Source: Methylophilus sp. 5 (GTDB taxonomy: Bacteria; Pseudomonadota; Gammaproteobacteria; Burkholderiales; Methylophilaceae). From it: 64,000 bases of DNA. The notes beneath the pieces are model-generated. The model had not been told where the DNA came from, ran no database searches, and was given only the letters and a program-made list of their open reading frames with translations. Location: assembly GCF_000515275.1 (NCBI RefSeq), contig NZ_KI911560.1:868001-932000 (forward strand), written 5' to 3'. Positions 28,323 to 36,340 of this stretch are shown here, in pieces. Numbering within the stretch: the stretch's first letter is position 1; every line of letters begins with the position of its first letter. Both the position numbers and the translations under genes were made by a program.

Positions 28323-28352
28323 AAAAAAAGCCCAAGGTAGTGACCCCGGGCC
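28323..28352 (-). terminator. Rho-independent terminator
   Basis: On the minus strand a GGCCC/GGGC-based stem (28329-28352) is followed by a run of T (28323-28329), downstream of the 262-aa gene. Confidence 0.7.
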
Positions 28353-28422
28353 TCAATCTGCATATCGCTTGCCAAGCTGGCAACCAATTGATTTAGATCA
28401 AATTATTTGCTTGTAAAAAAGA

Positions 28423-29211
28423 TTACAATTCGCGTGTATTTAACGCGTTTATTTTATCGAGCTCTATATTATTTTCTGAGGCGTGGCACTCCAAAGTTTC
28501 TACCTCGCCTTTACTAAAACTCAGTTTTTCTACCGAGTTAATATTGCTGGCAAATTTGTTATCAAGTTCACCGCATTTACGCGTGCGTTTAGCCACAAAA
28601 TTCAAATAGTCTTTTTTTCTGGCTTCCAGTTGCAGCGCCGGGATAGAACTATCGTTCATCAATGTGGTGTAGGCACTCCTTAACCGCAGCTCCGACACAC
28701 TCCAGATATTAAACACCAGCATTTTTCGCGAAGTCTCTTTTTGCTGCACAGGCTCAACAACCGGCAGTGCCTGGCTGGCATGCATTTCTACCACCGGCGA
28801 ATAAGCAGGCTCGGGCTCTGCCACCTCCATTTTTTTAGACTTTTTATTGCCAGGCTTAAGCTCTGGTTTAGCCCCAGGTTTGGCGGGGGCCACCTGCGCT
28901 GGCGCTGTGTTGGCGTCTACTTGCGCCACACTTGCAGGCGCCTCTTCGCTCTCGTCGGGCCCGGCATCTGACACGACCTGCGTCTGGATACGCATCGCCT
29001 GGCTAGAAAACCCGGCATTCGTGTCCTCTTTGGAAAGCAATCCAACCAAAATCAGCACAATCAGGCCAATTAAAATAACGTTTACTTTGCCAATATCCAC
29101 CGAACCGCGCTCAATACTTGGCGACTTCACAGAGCGTTTTTCATCTCTCGCCAACCACGGCGTTTGCGCGCGGTGGGCATGTGTGTTTCCAGGATAAAGC
29201 GTAGTTCTCAT
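28423..29211 (-). CDS. Single-pass membrane protein of unknown function with Pro/Ala-rich linker
   Basis: 262 aa. A basic cytoplasmic N-terminus of about 40 residues precedes one membrane helix (VNVILIGLIVLILVGLL, about 44-60). A Pro/Ala/Lys-rich linker (about 85-150) follows, then a helical C-terminal domain with two Cys (RKCGELD, ETLECHA). The layout (TM, low-complexity linker, periplasmic domain) recalls TonB- or TolA-like tethers but no TonB motif is present. Family not recognised. The ATG has no strong ribosome site. It is the next gene upstream of the chemoreceptor on the same strand, separated by a terminator. Confidence 0.6.
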   Translation of the reverse strand: MRTTLYPGNTHAHRAQTPWLARDEKRSVKSPSIERGSVDIGKVNVILIGLIVLILVGLLSKEDTNAGFSSQAMRIQTQVVSDAGPDESEEAPASVAQVDANTAPAQVAPAKPGAKPELKPGNKKSKKMEVAEPEPAYSPVVEMHASQALPVVEPVQQKETSRKMLVFNIWSVSELRLRSAYTTLMNDSSIPALQLEARKKDYLNFVAKRTRKCGELDNKFASNINSVEKLSFSKGEVETLECHASENNIELDKINALNTREL

Positions 29212-29343
29212 AAGTTCAGTCTATGGTTTGTTGATACCAATATTTCGTTCAATGTCGAACAATGCACTAAAAATGCTCAAGATTCAAGAATTCCAATTTG
29301 CTTCGGGTTGCCAGGCCACAGGGCACGACGCTAAACCACGACG

Positions 29344-29763
29344 CTAAACCTTGGTCACACGTGATTTAGCCGGCACAAACGGCATAGACAGCGGATTTGC
29401 ATAAATACGCGTCACTTTTGCGGCCGACTGTGGCTGCCCGCCAGCGGCCGTTGCAGCAGAAGAATGCATGTCATCTCGCAGTAAAGCATCCATAAAATGT
29501 CCTTTTTCAGCCGGATGCGCTGACTTGCCTGCACGCGCCGCCTGGCTGATAGCCGCATTCGCCACCAGCACATGGCCTGCAACCAGAGCGTTGCTTGTGT
29601 TCTCGGCCGTGTGCATCTCTGCCTGCGTAGTAGATCCAATAGAGACGACAGTCATAAAAAACCCCATAAACATAATGACCAGCGCTGCGGAAACGGTGCC
29701 CGCCGTAATCGCAATTAAAGATAAGGCGCTGGTAGCAGTATGCGCTGGCTTGGATTTTTTCAT
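29344..29763 (-). CDS. Short membrane protein related to the 296-aa protein at 46.05-46.94 kb
   Basis: 139 aa: one or two N-terminal hydrophobic helices (about 12-45), then a soluble tail. The block HFMDALLRDD, followed by AKVTRIYANPLSMP, corresponds to YFIDALFRKN, followed by AEVTRIFAHANALQSLP, in the larger protein at 46053-46943. It is therefore a shortened paralogue that lacks the middle membrane helices and the C-terminal helices. Copy 4 of the conserved 28-bp element lies 104 bp upstream, matching the element before the operon of the larger protein. A moderate ribosome site (AGAGG) precedes the ATG. Function unknown; likely envelope stress. Confidence 0.65.
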   Translation of the reverse strand: MKKSKPAHTATSALSLIAITAGTVSAALVIMFMGFFMTVVSIGSTTQAEMHTAENTSNALVAGHVLVANAAISQAARAGKSAHPAEKGHFMDALLRDDMHSSAATAAGGQPQSAAKVTRIYANPLSMPFVPAKSRVTKV

Positions 29764-29856
29764 GATGAATGGCCTCTTTTTTAGATATTTGGTCTAATCA
29801 ATGTTTTACAGCTGCCATGATGCCGCACCGCCCGCTCGTTCCGTATCCCACTCAGA

Positions 29857-29884
29857 CTGAATCTGTTGTAGGAATTATCGGACA
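29857..29884 (-). promoter_or_regulatory. Conserved 28-bp upstream element, copy 4 (best match)
   Basis: CTGAA, 5 nt, TGTAGGAATTATCGGACA. The core also forms an interrupted inverted repeat, TGT-GA...TC-ACA. It lies 104 bp before the 139-aa membrane-protein gene. Confidence 0.72.
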
Positions 29885-29990
29885 AGCCAGGCACAGTGGC
29901 AGCGAGAGATTGACGCTATGCCAGCAGCGTCATGATCGTTTTATAATGCAAACAATCAGGCAACAAAAAACATGTTCACAAGGAAACACC

Positions 29991-30245
29991 ATGGACTTCA
30001 ACGTTCTTTCTGCGTTCTATCTGATACCGCTGTTTATTTCGGCCATCGGCGGTTTAATCGAATTTAAAAACTGTGAGTTTGATACGCCCAAGCATGCCTT
30101 GAGCAAAGCGTTTTTTCTTGCCTTTAGAAGCATGGTGCCCGTGCTCAATATTTTCTCGGCCATTTTGTACCTGATCACCTGCGGTACTTTTACTTGGAAA
30201 AAATCGACTGGCTGGAAAAAATCAGCCTTTGCAAAAAAACAATAG
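29991..30245 (+). CDS. 84-aa hypothetical membrane protein
   Basis: The ATG at 29991 has a strong ribosome site (AAGGAAACACC). Two hydrophobic segments (FYLIPLFISAIGGLIEF and MVPVLNIFSAILYLITCG) are followed by a lysine-rich tail (KKSTGWKKSAFAKKQ). Family not recognised. The frame is open far upstream, but the region before 29991 overlaps the conserved element, so the upstream extension is unlikely to be translated. The SMR transporter gene follows 14 bp later and may be co-transcribed. Confidence 0.65.
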   Translation: MDFNVLSAFYLIPLFISAIGGLIEFKNCEFDTPKHALSKAFFLAFRSMVPVLNIFSAILYLITCGTFTWKKSTGWKKSAFAKKQ

Positions 30246-30259
30246 AGGAGTTTGTTTAA

Positions 30260-30595
30260 ATGCTGAAATATTGGTTATTTTTATTCGCGGCCATTTTGAG
30301 TGAGGTGACGGCGACCTCCTCACTCAAAGCGAGCGCTGGCTTCACCAAAGCCATCCCGTCTGTCATCGTTGTGGTGGGCTATGCCCTGTCGTTTTACTTT
30401 TTGTCACTGGTATTAAAAGCGATTCCTATCGGCATTGCCTATGCTGTGTGGGCAGGTCTGGGCATTGTGCTATTGGCCCTGGTTGGCTGGGTGGTGTTTG
30501 GTCAGGCGTTGGATACGCCCGCCATCATTGGCATTGCGCTGATTCTGGCAGGCGTCATTATCATGAATGTGTTTTCGAAAACGGTCGCCCATTAA
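30260..30595 (+). CDS. SMR-family multidrug efflux protein (EmrE/Qac-like)
   Basis: 111 aa with four membrane helices. The proton/drug-coupling glutamate is present in LSEVTATSSLK (residue 14), and the conserved segment GIAYAVWAGLGIV contains the substrate-site Trp (about 63). These are the signatures of the small multidrug resistance family, which exports quaternary ammonium or similar cations, usually as an antiparallel dimer. GAGGAG is 10-12 nt before the ATG. A guanidinium-exporting (SugE-like) role cannot be excluded by sequence alone. Confidence 0.9.
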   Translation: MLKYWLFLFAAILSEVTATSSLKASAGFTKAIPSVIVVVGYALSFYFLSLVLKAIPIGIAYAVWAGLGIVLLALVGWVVFGQALDTPAIIGIALILAGVIIMNVFSKTVAH

Positions 30596-30598
30596 GCC

Positions 30599-31153
30599 CT
30601 AACCCAGGCTTTTTTCTTTAATCAAGGTGGGGAAGCCGTCGATGCTAGTGTGGTTTTTTGCCAGCCAGTAATCTTCAATGCCCTGTTCGGTTTTAGCCTC
30701 GGCCCAATTATTTAACTGCTGCCGTTCGCCGACATAATCCATATAAGGCACAGACATGCCGCAAGAGGTTTGTACCAACTCAACATTTAACTCAAATATT
30801 TGTCTGGCGCCTGGCAGACGATCAAACTGGTTAATCAAGCCACCCCACTCAGGGTCTTTTTTGTGGATGACCCTGGCCTGACCGTATACACGCAAAATAA
30901 GTGGATCGCCTACCAATGCCATAAACATCAGCGTCATCCTGGCATGTTGTTGCACATGCGCTGCAGTTTCATTGCCACTGCCGGTCACGTTTAACCAAAT
31001 CACCCGATTAGGCGACAGCACTTTCAATGTATGCATGCCTTTGGGCGAAATGTTGACCCGCCCCTGGTCAGCCGCGGTGCCAACAAAAAATATTTTTTGT
31101 GCGGCAATAAAGCTTGTATGCGCCTCACTTAATGCTTGAAACTGCTTCCCCAT
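30599..31153 (-). CDS. PNPOx-like FMN-binding split-barrel protein
   Basis: 184 aa. The N-terminal two-thirds form a split barrel (KIFFVGTAADQGRVNISPKG, RVIWLNVTGSGNETAAHV, ARMTLMFMALVGDPLILRVYG), as in pyridoxamine-phosphate-oxidase-like general-stress flavoproteins. The C-terminal tail (SCGMSVPYMDYVGERQQL, about 128-146) is typical of one subgroup. The reaction is unknown. GGAGAAG precedes the ATG. It is convergent with the SMR gene, with 3 bp between stop codons. Confidence 0.82.
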   Translation of the reverse strand: MGKQFQALSEAHTSFIAAQKIFFVGTAADQGRVNISPKGMHTLKVLSPNRVIWLNVTGSGNETAAHVQQHARMTLMFMALVGDPLILRVYGQARVIHKKDPEWGGLINQFDRLPGARQIFELNVELVQTSCGMSVPYMDYVGERQQLNNWAEAKTEQGIEDYWLAKNHTSIDGFPTLIKEKSLG

Positions 31154-31189
31154 GACACTTCTCCGTTTTGGTATGCAGCCATTATATGG

Positions 31190-31423
31190 CTAGGTTGCGA
31201 CCGTTGCGTTGACCAGTTTCATCACTAATGGCCGCACCAATTGCAGAAACACAAAAGCGCTTGGCATCGCCAGCATATAGGCGTTGATGACTCTGCTGAC
31301 ATAGTCGCCAGCCAGCCCAGTATTGATGGCGACAATCACCATACACATCAACAAAGCCATCACGGCTGACATATAAAAAGCAAACACCAGCGGTGTATAT
31401 TTACGGGCTAATTTGTATTGCAT
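31190..31423 (-). CDS. DUF2798 family membrane protein
   Basis: 77 aa, two membrane helices (FAFYMSAVMALLMCMVIVAIN and MLAMPSAFVFLQLVRPLVMKLV). The pattern matches DUF2798. Strong ribosome site (AAAAGGAG). It lies 19 bp downstream of the DUF2938 gene on the same strand, so the two form an operon governed by the promoter at 31.95-32.03 kb. Function unknown. Confidence 0.82.
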   Translation of the reverse strand: MQYKLARKYTPLVFAFYMSAVMALLMCMVIVAINTGLAGDYVSRVINAYMLAMPSAFVFLQLVRPLVMKLVNATVAT

Positions 31424-31442
31424 CTCGACCGACTCCTTTTGA

Positions 31443-31949
31443 TTAAAACCAGATTAAACGTATGACGCGAATCAGCTCAGCTGCAGCATACAAACACACA
31501 CCAAACACAGTGTGGTTAAGCAGGCTTTTCAGGCTGTTGCTGCAGGGACGTGGTGTGTTGCTAAAGGCAACACCAGCCCCCATGCCGGGCTGCATAATGA
31601 GTAGCGGAAAAGCAACCGTGAGCATGCCGACGACAAGGGCAGGCAGGATTGCCGGGGTGAGCATCCATGCTGCGCCTTCAGCCAGCAACAGCAGTTCTGC
31701 GATAAAAACACCAATCGCATAATGCCCAAGCACGCCAATCAGCCACTCATGCGCCAACGCTGGCGCCTGCCCAATATTGTCATGCATGTATTTCAGCTGT
31801 TTAAAATGACCGATCCAGCGACCAAGATAAGCAAAATTGAGTGTGCGCACCCCCCATTGCCGCTGTAAAAACAGCCCGCCATCAAACAATGCGGTGGCCA
31901 ACAAACCAAGCCACAGCCCCTCTATAAGAACAGTCTGCTGTATATTCAT
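31443..31949 (-). CDS. DUF2938 family membrane protein
   Basis: 168 aa, four to five membrane helices. Features include the start MNIQQTVLIEGLWLGLLATALFD, the central HEWLIGVLGHYAIGVFIAELL, and the LLIMQPGMGAGVAFSNTPRP block characteristic of DUF2938. Strong ribosome site (AAAGGAGAG). It is divergent from a MerR-family regulator gene across a SoxR-box-like palindrome, so it is the probable target of that regulator. Role unknown. Confidence 0.85.
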   Translation of the reverse strand: MNIQQTVLIEGLWLGLLATALFDGGLFLQRQWGVRTLNFAYLGRWIGHFKQLKYMHDNIGQAPALAHEWLIGVLGHYAIGVFIAELLLLAEGAAWMLTPAILPALVVGMLTVAFPLLIMQPGMGAGVAFSNTPRPCSNSLKSLLNHTVFGVCLYAAAELIRVIRLIWF

Positions 31950-31997
31950 ATCTCTCCTTTGATTGACGACTGCACAGTGTTTAAAGCACTATACAAG

Positions 31998-32013
31998 CTC
32001 AAGTTAACTTGAG
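31998..32013. promoter_or_regulatory. SoxR-box-like palindromic operator
   Basis: CTCAAGTTAACTTGAG is a perfect 16-bp palindrome identical to the core of the E. coli soxS operator recognised by SoxR (MerR family). It lies between the divergent DUF2938 and MerR-family genes, 13 bp before the regulator start codon and 48 bp before the DUF2938 start. Confidence 0.8.
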
Positions 32014-32026
32014 GTCAAGCATTAAA

Positions 32027-32434
32027 ATGAATATCTCTGAAGTCGTCAAAAAGACCGGGATTCGCGCATCAACCCTTAGGTACTACGAAGAAATAGGCTT
32101 GATAAAATCACTGGGCAGAAGAGGGCTGCAAAGATACTTTGCGGTAGATGTGATAGACCAGCTCGCCCTCATATCGCTGGCTAAATGTGCTGATTTCTCC
32201 TTGCAAGAAATCACAGCCATGTTTGCCGCAAACGACAAGCCGCTCGTAGATCGCCAGCCGCTGCTGGCCAAAGCCGAACACATAGACGCCACCATCAAAC
32301 GCCTCACCATCATGAGCAAGTGCCTCAAGCACGCAGCAGTCTGTCAGGCGCCATCGCATTTAGAATGTCCCTCGTTCAGGCGGCTCATGCAGGCAGCAAT
32401 CAAAGGCAGGCTCACCAACGCAACACTTAAGTAG
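32027..32434 (+). CDS. MerR-family transcriptional regulator, SoxR-like but without the 2Fe-2S motif
   Basis: 135 aa from the ATG at 32027. The winged-helix N-terminus MNISEVVKKTGIRASTLRYY is canonical MerR. A dimerisation helix follows, and the C-terminus has three Cys arranged C-x6-C-x7-C (MSKCLKHAAVCQAPSHLECP). SoxR instead has C-x2-C-x-C-x5-C ligating a 2Fe-2S cluster, which is absent here. The adjacent perfect SoxR-type palindrome suggests that DNA recognition is conserved while sensing differs. It is divergent from DUF2938-DUF2798 and likely controls them and itself. GAGG is 12 nt upstream of the ATG, a rather long spacing. Confidence 0.85.
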   Translation: MNISEVVKKTGIRASTLRYYEEIGLIKSLGRRGLQRYFAVDVIDQLALISLAKCADFSLQEITAMFAANDKPLVDRQPLLAKAEHIDATIKRLTIMSKCLKHAAVCQAPSHLECPSFRRLMQAAIKGRLTNATLK

Positions 32435-32629
32435 CCAACTCAACATCACTCATTTGTGGCGCCCAGTTGGCTAACCTGGGCCGGACTAGTCTCACAATTT
32501 GCGCACGCCTGGCAGGCACAGCCGCATAAAATACAGCATAATGATTACACACGCCGGCCATACACCATAGGCAGTAGGATTGTTCAGCGTTCTGCACATT
32601 GCATGAGCATGCGTTCAATCAATAAACGT

Positions 32630-33793
32630 ATGAGAACAGGATCGAACTTGGTCAATAAAACAAAAGAAAATACCATCAAGACTCTGGCGTTTAATCCGCA
32701 TGATCTTGCCTGCGAAGAGTTGCGCCACGTTTACCGCGGCAAAAACAGTAGCAAGTTAATTGTATTGTTTAGCGGATTTGTGGCGGCGGCCATGCTGGCC
32801 TGGGATATCGGCGGCGGATATGCTTCTGCCTGGTATGCCTGGCTCTTGCTGGCCCACGCCTGGCATTGGTGGCTGGGGCGATTAGACTTCCTCTCAACCA
32901 ATGTCAGCATTGAGCTGGCACGGATCAACCGCCATGTCATGGCCGCTGGCATGGCTGGGTTAGGCTGGGGCGCACTCTCTATCGCGCTACCTTTGCTCAG
33001 CCGCCCAAGCAAGGCCGCCATTCTGATTATCATGCTCATCGCGGTGATCGTAGCATTGCCACGGCTGGTGGTGTTTCTGCCAATTTTCTTTGCCTTCGCG
33101 GCCGGCGTATATGTTCCGCTTTTGCTTGCCACGCCATTTCTGGATTTTGAAACCCTGCATATGGTGCTGGTCATTCTGGTGGTGGTTGGCGCAACACTTT
33201 GGGCCTCGGCACGCGAGGTACGCAAAATTTTGATTGATGTGCTGCTCAAACAGATATCGTCAGAACAGGCCTCCTGGGAGGATCGCCTGACGGGCATTGG
33301 CAACCGGCGTAGCTTTGATGCCAACCTGGCCAACACCTGGGCGCAGGCATCGCGTGCCAAAGTGCCCCTCTCTTTAATGATGGTTGATGTCGACTTTTTC
33401 AAAAAATTCAATGACAGCTATGGGCACCAGGCAGGAGATGACTGCCTGCGACAGGTAGCGTCGGCGCTCGATAGTTGCGCACGCAGGGCGGGCGACTCTA
33501 TCACCCGTTACGGCGGCGAAGAGTTTGCGGTGGTGCTGTTTCATACCCCATTGAATGAAGCCCGCAATATTAGCGAAAGCATGTTGAGCGCGATCCAAAA
33601 ACTCAATATCCGCCACGAGCAATCGTCACATGACATCGTCACTATTTCTATGGGCATTGCGACCATTGTGCCGACCGCTGAAAGTGATATGCAACAGTTG
33701 GTAGAAGAGGCAGATAAAGCGCTTTATCGCGCCAAGGAAAACGGGCGAAATCGCGCTGAATGGCAAATACTGGGCAATGTAAAAACAGATTGA
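32630..33793 (+). CDS. Membrane diguanylate cyclase (GGEEF)
   Basis: About 388 aa from the ATG at 32630. The frame is open back to 32456, with other ATGs at 32603 and 32609, so the start is uncertain. Six or so membrane helices (about 45-200) form an integral-membrane sensor of MASE type, without a periplasmic ligand domain. The GGDEF domain has the active variant RYGGEEF near residue 294 and QAGDDCLRQVA upstream. No EAL domain. It precedes the tad operon by about 390 bp on the same strand, so it could supply c-di-GMP for pilus or attachment control (inference). Confidence 0.85.
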   Translation: MRTGSNLVNKTKENTIKTLAFNPHDLACEELRHVYRGKNSSKLIVLFSGFVAAAMLAWDIGGGYASAWYAWLLLAHAWHWWLGRLDFLSTNVSIELARINRHVMAAGMAGLGWGALSIALPLLSRPSKAAILIIMLIAVIVALPRLVVFLPIFFAFAAGVYVPLLLATPFLDFETLHMVLVILVVVGATLWASAREVRKILIDVLLKQISSEQASWEDRLTGIGNRRSFDANLANTWAQASRAKVPLSLMMVDVDFFKKFNDSYGHQAGDDCLRQVASALDSCARRAGDSITRYGGEEFAVVLFHTPLNEARNISESMLSAIQKLNIRHEQSSHDIVTISMGIATIVPTAESDMQQLVEEADKALYRAKENGRNRAEWQILGNVKTD

Positions 33794-34180
33794 TGTTGTT
33801 AAAACGCACCTAAATATTACAAAAACTTATACATCGCTGTCATCTTTTGTCATCGAGTGGACAAACATTGTAAACTTCACAACGTGATTACATGTTAAAA
33901 AAACGCCAGCAAACATCTATTAAATATATTTAAAATCAAACACTTAATTAAATAAATAGCTAAAAAACCGATATTATTTCAATAACGGGCACATTAGTTG
34001 CTATAAAAATTATATAAATGTTTTTTTGGGTAAAGCAGCGTAAGCTGTACTGGCTGATGACTCACCCTTGAGTTAAGCCATGAAGTCGCTTTTTTAGAAG
34101 TTGTTTTTTGTAAAATTAATTTGGGCCTATGCCGCCAAGATTAGTCCAGGCAAGTACCCAAAAACAAACGGGGAATCAAC
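33794..34180. other. 387-bp AT-rich leader before flp
   Basis: No ORF with a ribosome site is seen. The first 220 bp are very AT-rich. A nested stem-loop with a T run is at 34037-34095 (separate entry). The tad promoter must lie here. Confidence 0.5.
34037..34095 (+). ncRNA. Structured leader / terminator-like hairpin upstream of flp
   Basis: Nested complementarity is visible: AGCG (34037) with CGCT (34087), TGGCT (34051) with AGCCA (34076), and ACTCA (34060) with TGAGT (34069), followed by six T. It lies about 85 bp before the flp start. It could be an attenuator or leader RNA for the tad operon, or a terminator of the upstream gene's readthrough. Confidence 0.4.
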
Positions 34181-34360
34181 ATGCAAAATACGATTAAAGC
34201 CATTCTTTCAGCCTTCACTCGCGACGAGGAAGGTGCAAGCGCCATTGAGTATGCATTAATTGCAGCGATGGTCGCTATTGCACTGGTCAGCTTCGTCAAG
34301 CCGATCAATGCCCTCATTGTAGATATCTTTACTAAAATCAGCGCAGCACTCACCCCATAG
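34181..34360 (+). CDS. flp: Flp-type pilin (Tad pilus major subunit)
   Basis: 59 aa. A short positively charged leader is followed by the Flp processing region DEEGASAIEYALIAAMVAIA, with the conserved G-x4-E-Y motif of type IVb pilins cleaved after Gly by the prepilin peptidase. The hydrophobic helix and short C-terminal tail (IFTKISAALTP) are typical. The preceding GGGGAATCAAC gives a ribosome site. It is the first gene of the tad operon and is usually the most highly expressed. Confidence 0.95.
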   Translation: MQNTIKAILSAFTRDEEGASAIEYALIAAMVAIALVSFVKPINALIVDIFTKISAALTP

Positions 34361-34412
34361 CCCACGCATGTAATCGCTGCGCACCTATGGCGATTACAGA
34401 CTGAGTGCAACT

Positions 34413-34862
34413 ATGACTATCGCAGAAATGATCGTGGTGGCCTGGTGCTTAAGTGTCAGCCTGGCCGATCTATACGCAAGGCGCATCCCTAATTACTTGA
34501 CGCTTGGGGCATGCCTGATGGCGACAGGCTGGTTGCTGCTTACTGGCCATGCCATGCTTGGTGCGCACTGGCAGTCTGTGGCCATTGGGGTTCTCGCCAG
34601 CCTGCTGTTGACCGTGCCCGCCTATACCGCACGCATGCTGGGCGCTGGCGATGTCAAATTATTGCTGGCGATGGCGCTGCTTGGTGGCTGGCTCGCAACA
34701 CTGCTGGCGTTTGTGATTGCCGCTATCTTGGCACTGATATTGGGGGCTGCATATATGTTGTTCATTCGATTAAGTGCCCGTCCGGCAAAGTCAGGCAGAT
34801 GGCTGCCGTTTGGTGCCGCCTTAAGTGCCGGCCTACTCTGCGGCCTCAGGATAACGCCATGA
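34413..34862 (+). CDS. cpaA: Prepilin peptidase of the Tad system
   Basis: 149 aa, about five membrane helices. The two aspartates of this aspartyl protease family are seen in SLADLYARRIPNYLTLG and in the GxGD motif LGAGDVKLLLAMALLGG. It is the small, methyltransferase-less CpaA/TadV form that cleaves Flp and TadE/F-type prepilins at the membrane. Its stop overlaps the start of the next gene (ATGA), indicating translational coupling. Confidence 0.93.
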   Translation: MTIAEMIVVAWCLSVSLADLYARRIPNYLTLGACLMATGWLLLTGHAMLGAHWQSVAIGVLASLLLTVPAYTARMLGAGDVKLLLAMALLGGWLATLLAFVIAAILALILGAAYMLFIRLSARPAKSGRWLPFGAALSAGLLCGLRITP

Positions 34863-35350
34863 TGCCATCCCTCAAACACGCTTTATACCCCTGGCGATTA
34901 CGCGCACAACAAGGATCGGTCGCGATTGAGTTTGTGATGCTGTTTTTGATTTTTTTTGCGCTGTTTTACGCCATGGTGAACTATGCATTGGTGATGCTCA
35001 TGCAATCGGCTTTTGTGCATGCCGTAGAAGAAGGCGCACGTGCTGCGATTGCCGTAGATCGGCTGGCATATGCCAATAACCTGGTGTACTTAAGTAATGG
35101 CGTTGACCCGAAAGTGCGTAGCGTAGTTGGCAATTCGCTGAACTGGCTACCGGCCAAACCAAAAGACAAAGTGCTTGGCTCTGGCAACAGCAAAGTGCAA
35201 TTGTCTATGAGCGGTAATCAGCTCACTGTACGCGTGATTTACAGCGGCTATGTCAATGACCCGCTGATCCCCATGCTGACATTACCCATCATCGGGCAGA
35301 TTCCCAAGGTGCCTGCCGACCTGGCCGGCACGGCTGTGATCGAACTTTAA
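34859..35350 (+). CDS. tadE: TadE-like pseudopilin
   Basis: 163 aa from ATGATG at 34859/34862; the frame is open much further upstream but that part overlaps cpaA. The N-terminus has the TadE hallmark QQGSVAIEFVMLFLIFFALF (a Glu five residues after the predicted cleavage Gly) and a single membrane helix. The rest is a periplasmic beta domain ending VPADLAGTAVIEL. TadE/TadF are minor pilins needed for Flp fibre assembly. Only one such gene is present here apart from tadG. Confidence 0.88.
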   Translation: MMPSLKHALYPWRLRAQQGSVAIEFVMLFLIFFALFYAMVNYALVMLMQSAFVHAVEEGARAAIAVDRLAYANNLVYLSNGVDPKVRSVVGNSLNWLPAKPKDKVLGSGNSKVQLSMSGNQLTVRVIYSGYVNDPLIPMLTLPIIGQIPKVPADLAGTAVIEL

Positions 35351-35374
35351 AATAAGACTAATAATGAGGGCATC

Positions 35375-36322
35375 ATGAACAGTACATTCTTGCGTGTCTT
35401 GGCGGTATTGATGATGGTTGCGGGCCTGGTGACGGCGTATCTCGGTTACCGGATCAGCAACAAAGCGCCTGTGGACAGCTTAAAAGTGATTGTGCCCACC
35501 TATTCGCAGGTGGTGGCGCAAAACAATATTGCGGCAGGCCATGTGTTAACAGTTGATGACCTTAAAGTCACGACCACGCAGCAATATGACAAGCGGACAT
35601 TCAGCGAGCCGCAAAGCCTGATCGGCAAAGTAAGCGCCACGGCCGTGTTGAAAGATACTCCCTTCAAGGCCACACACTTCCCGGTGGGTAACCACTTGGG
35701 GCAAGCGCTTGCAGCGCATGAGCGTGCAGTTGCAATCAAGGTCAACGAGGTGGTTGGCGTTGGCGGTTTTATCAAGCCTGGCGACCATGTCGACGTACTG
35801 CTGTATTTGCGCACCGACCGTGAAACCGGCGATGTGAGCTCTGGCCAAGTGGTGCTGGCAAACGTGAAAGTGCTGGCCTACGGCACGCTCACCAGCGAAC
35901 CAGAAGCCGAGCCAGTCGATGAGACTACCCCGGCAGCCTCCCAAAAACTAGGTATCTCCAATAGTCGGTTGGACGACAAAAACGGAAAAGACAGCCGCTC
36001 TGCTATTTTAGCCGTGCGCGCAGAAGACACTTCAAAACTGATGCTGGCGGATAGCTCAGGCACTCTACGTTTGGCGTTACGGGGGGAGTCACTACCAGGT
36101 AGCGATGCCCCAGCAACGACAGACAACCACTTTGTGCGGCTAGGCGAGGTTTCCCGGCCATCGAGCGCAACGGTTGCAGCACCTGCCCAAACAATAGCGG
36201 CCCCGGCCAAGGTCAGCGTGAAAAAACATGTTGCTGCCAAGCGAGAACGGGTAATTGTGCATCGCGGCGACCAGATCGAAGTGGTCAATGTGATGAAACA
36301 ACATGCGGCAAAACAACAATAA
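35375..36322 (+). CDS. cpaB: Flp pilus assembly protein CpaB (RcpC)
   Basis: 315 aa. A signal-anchor helix (LRVLAVLMMVAGLVTAYLGY) is followed by an SAF domain (VVAQNNIAAGHVLTVDDLKV) and the CpaB core (VGGFIKPGDHVDVLLYLRTD, VVLANVKVLAYGT). The Ala/Lys-rich C-terminus (SVKKHVAAKRERVIVHRGDQ) may bind peptidoglycan or the secretin. CpaB is thought to link the secretin to the inner-membrane complex. GAGGG precedes the ATG. Confidence 0.93.
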   Translation: MNSTFLRVLAVLMMVAGLVTAYLGYRISNKAPVDSLKVIVPTYSQVVAQNNIAAGHVLTVDDLKVTTTQQYDKRTFSEPQSLIGKVSATAVLKDTPFKATHFPVGNHLGQALAAHERAVAIKVNEVVGVGGFIKPGDHVDVLLYLRTDRETGDVSSGQVVLANVKVLAYGTLTSEPEAEPVDETTPAASQKLGISNSRLDDKNGKDSRSAILAVRAEDTSKLMLADSSGTLRLALRGESLPGSDAPATTDNHFVRLGEVSRPSSATVAAPAQTIAAPAKVSVKKHVAAKRERVIVHRGDQIEVVNVMKQHAAKQQ

Positions 36323-36340
36323 GAAACCCAAGGGCTAATC

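Noticed and set aside
32731..33411. 226-codon minus-strand ORF inside the diguanylate cyclase gene
   Set aside because: Antisense shadow of a GGEEF protein, Ser/Arg/Thr-rich, no plausible domain.
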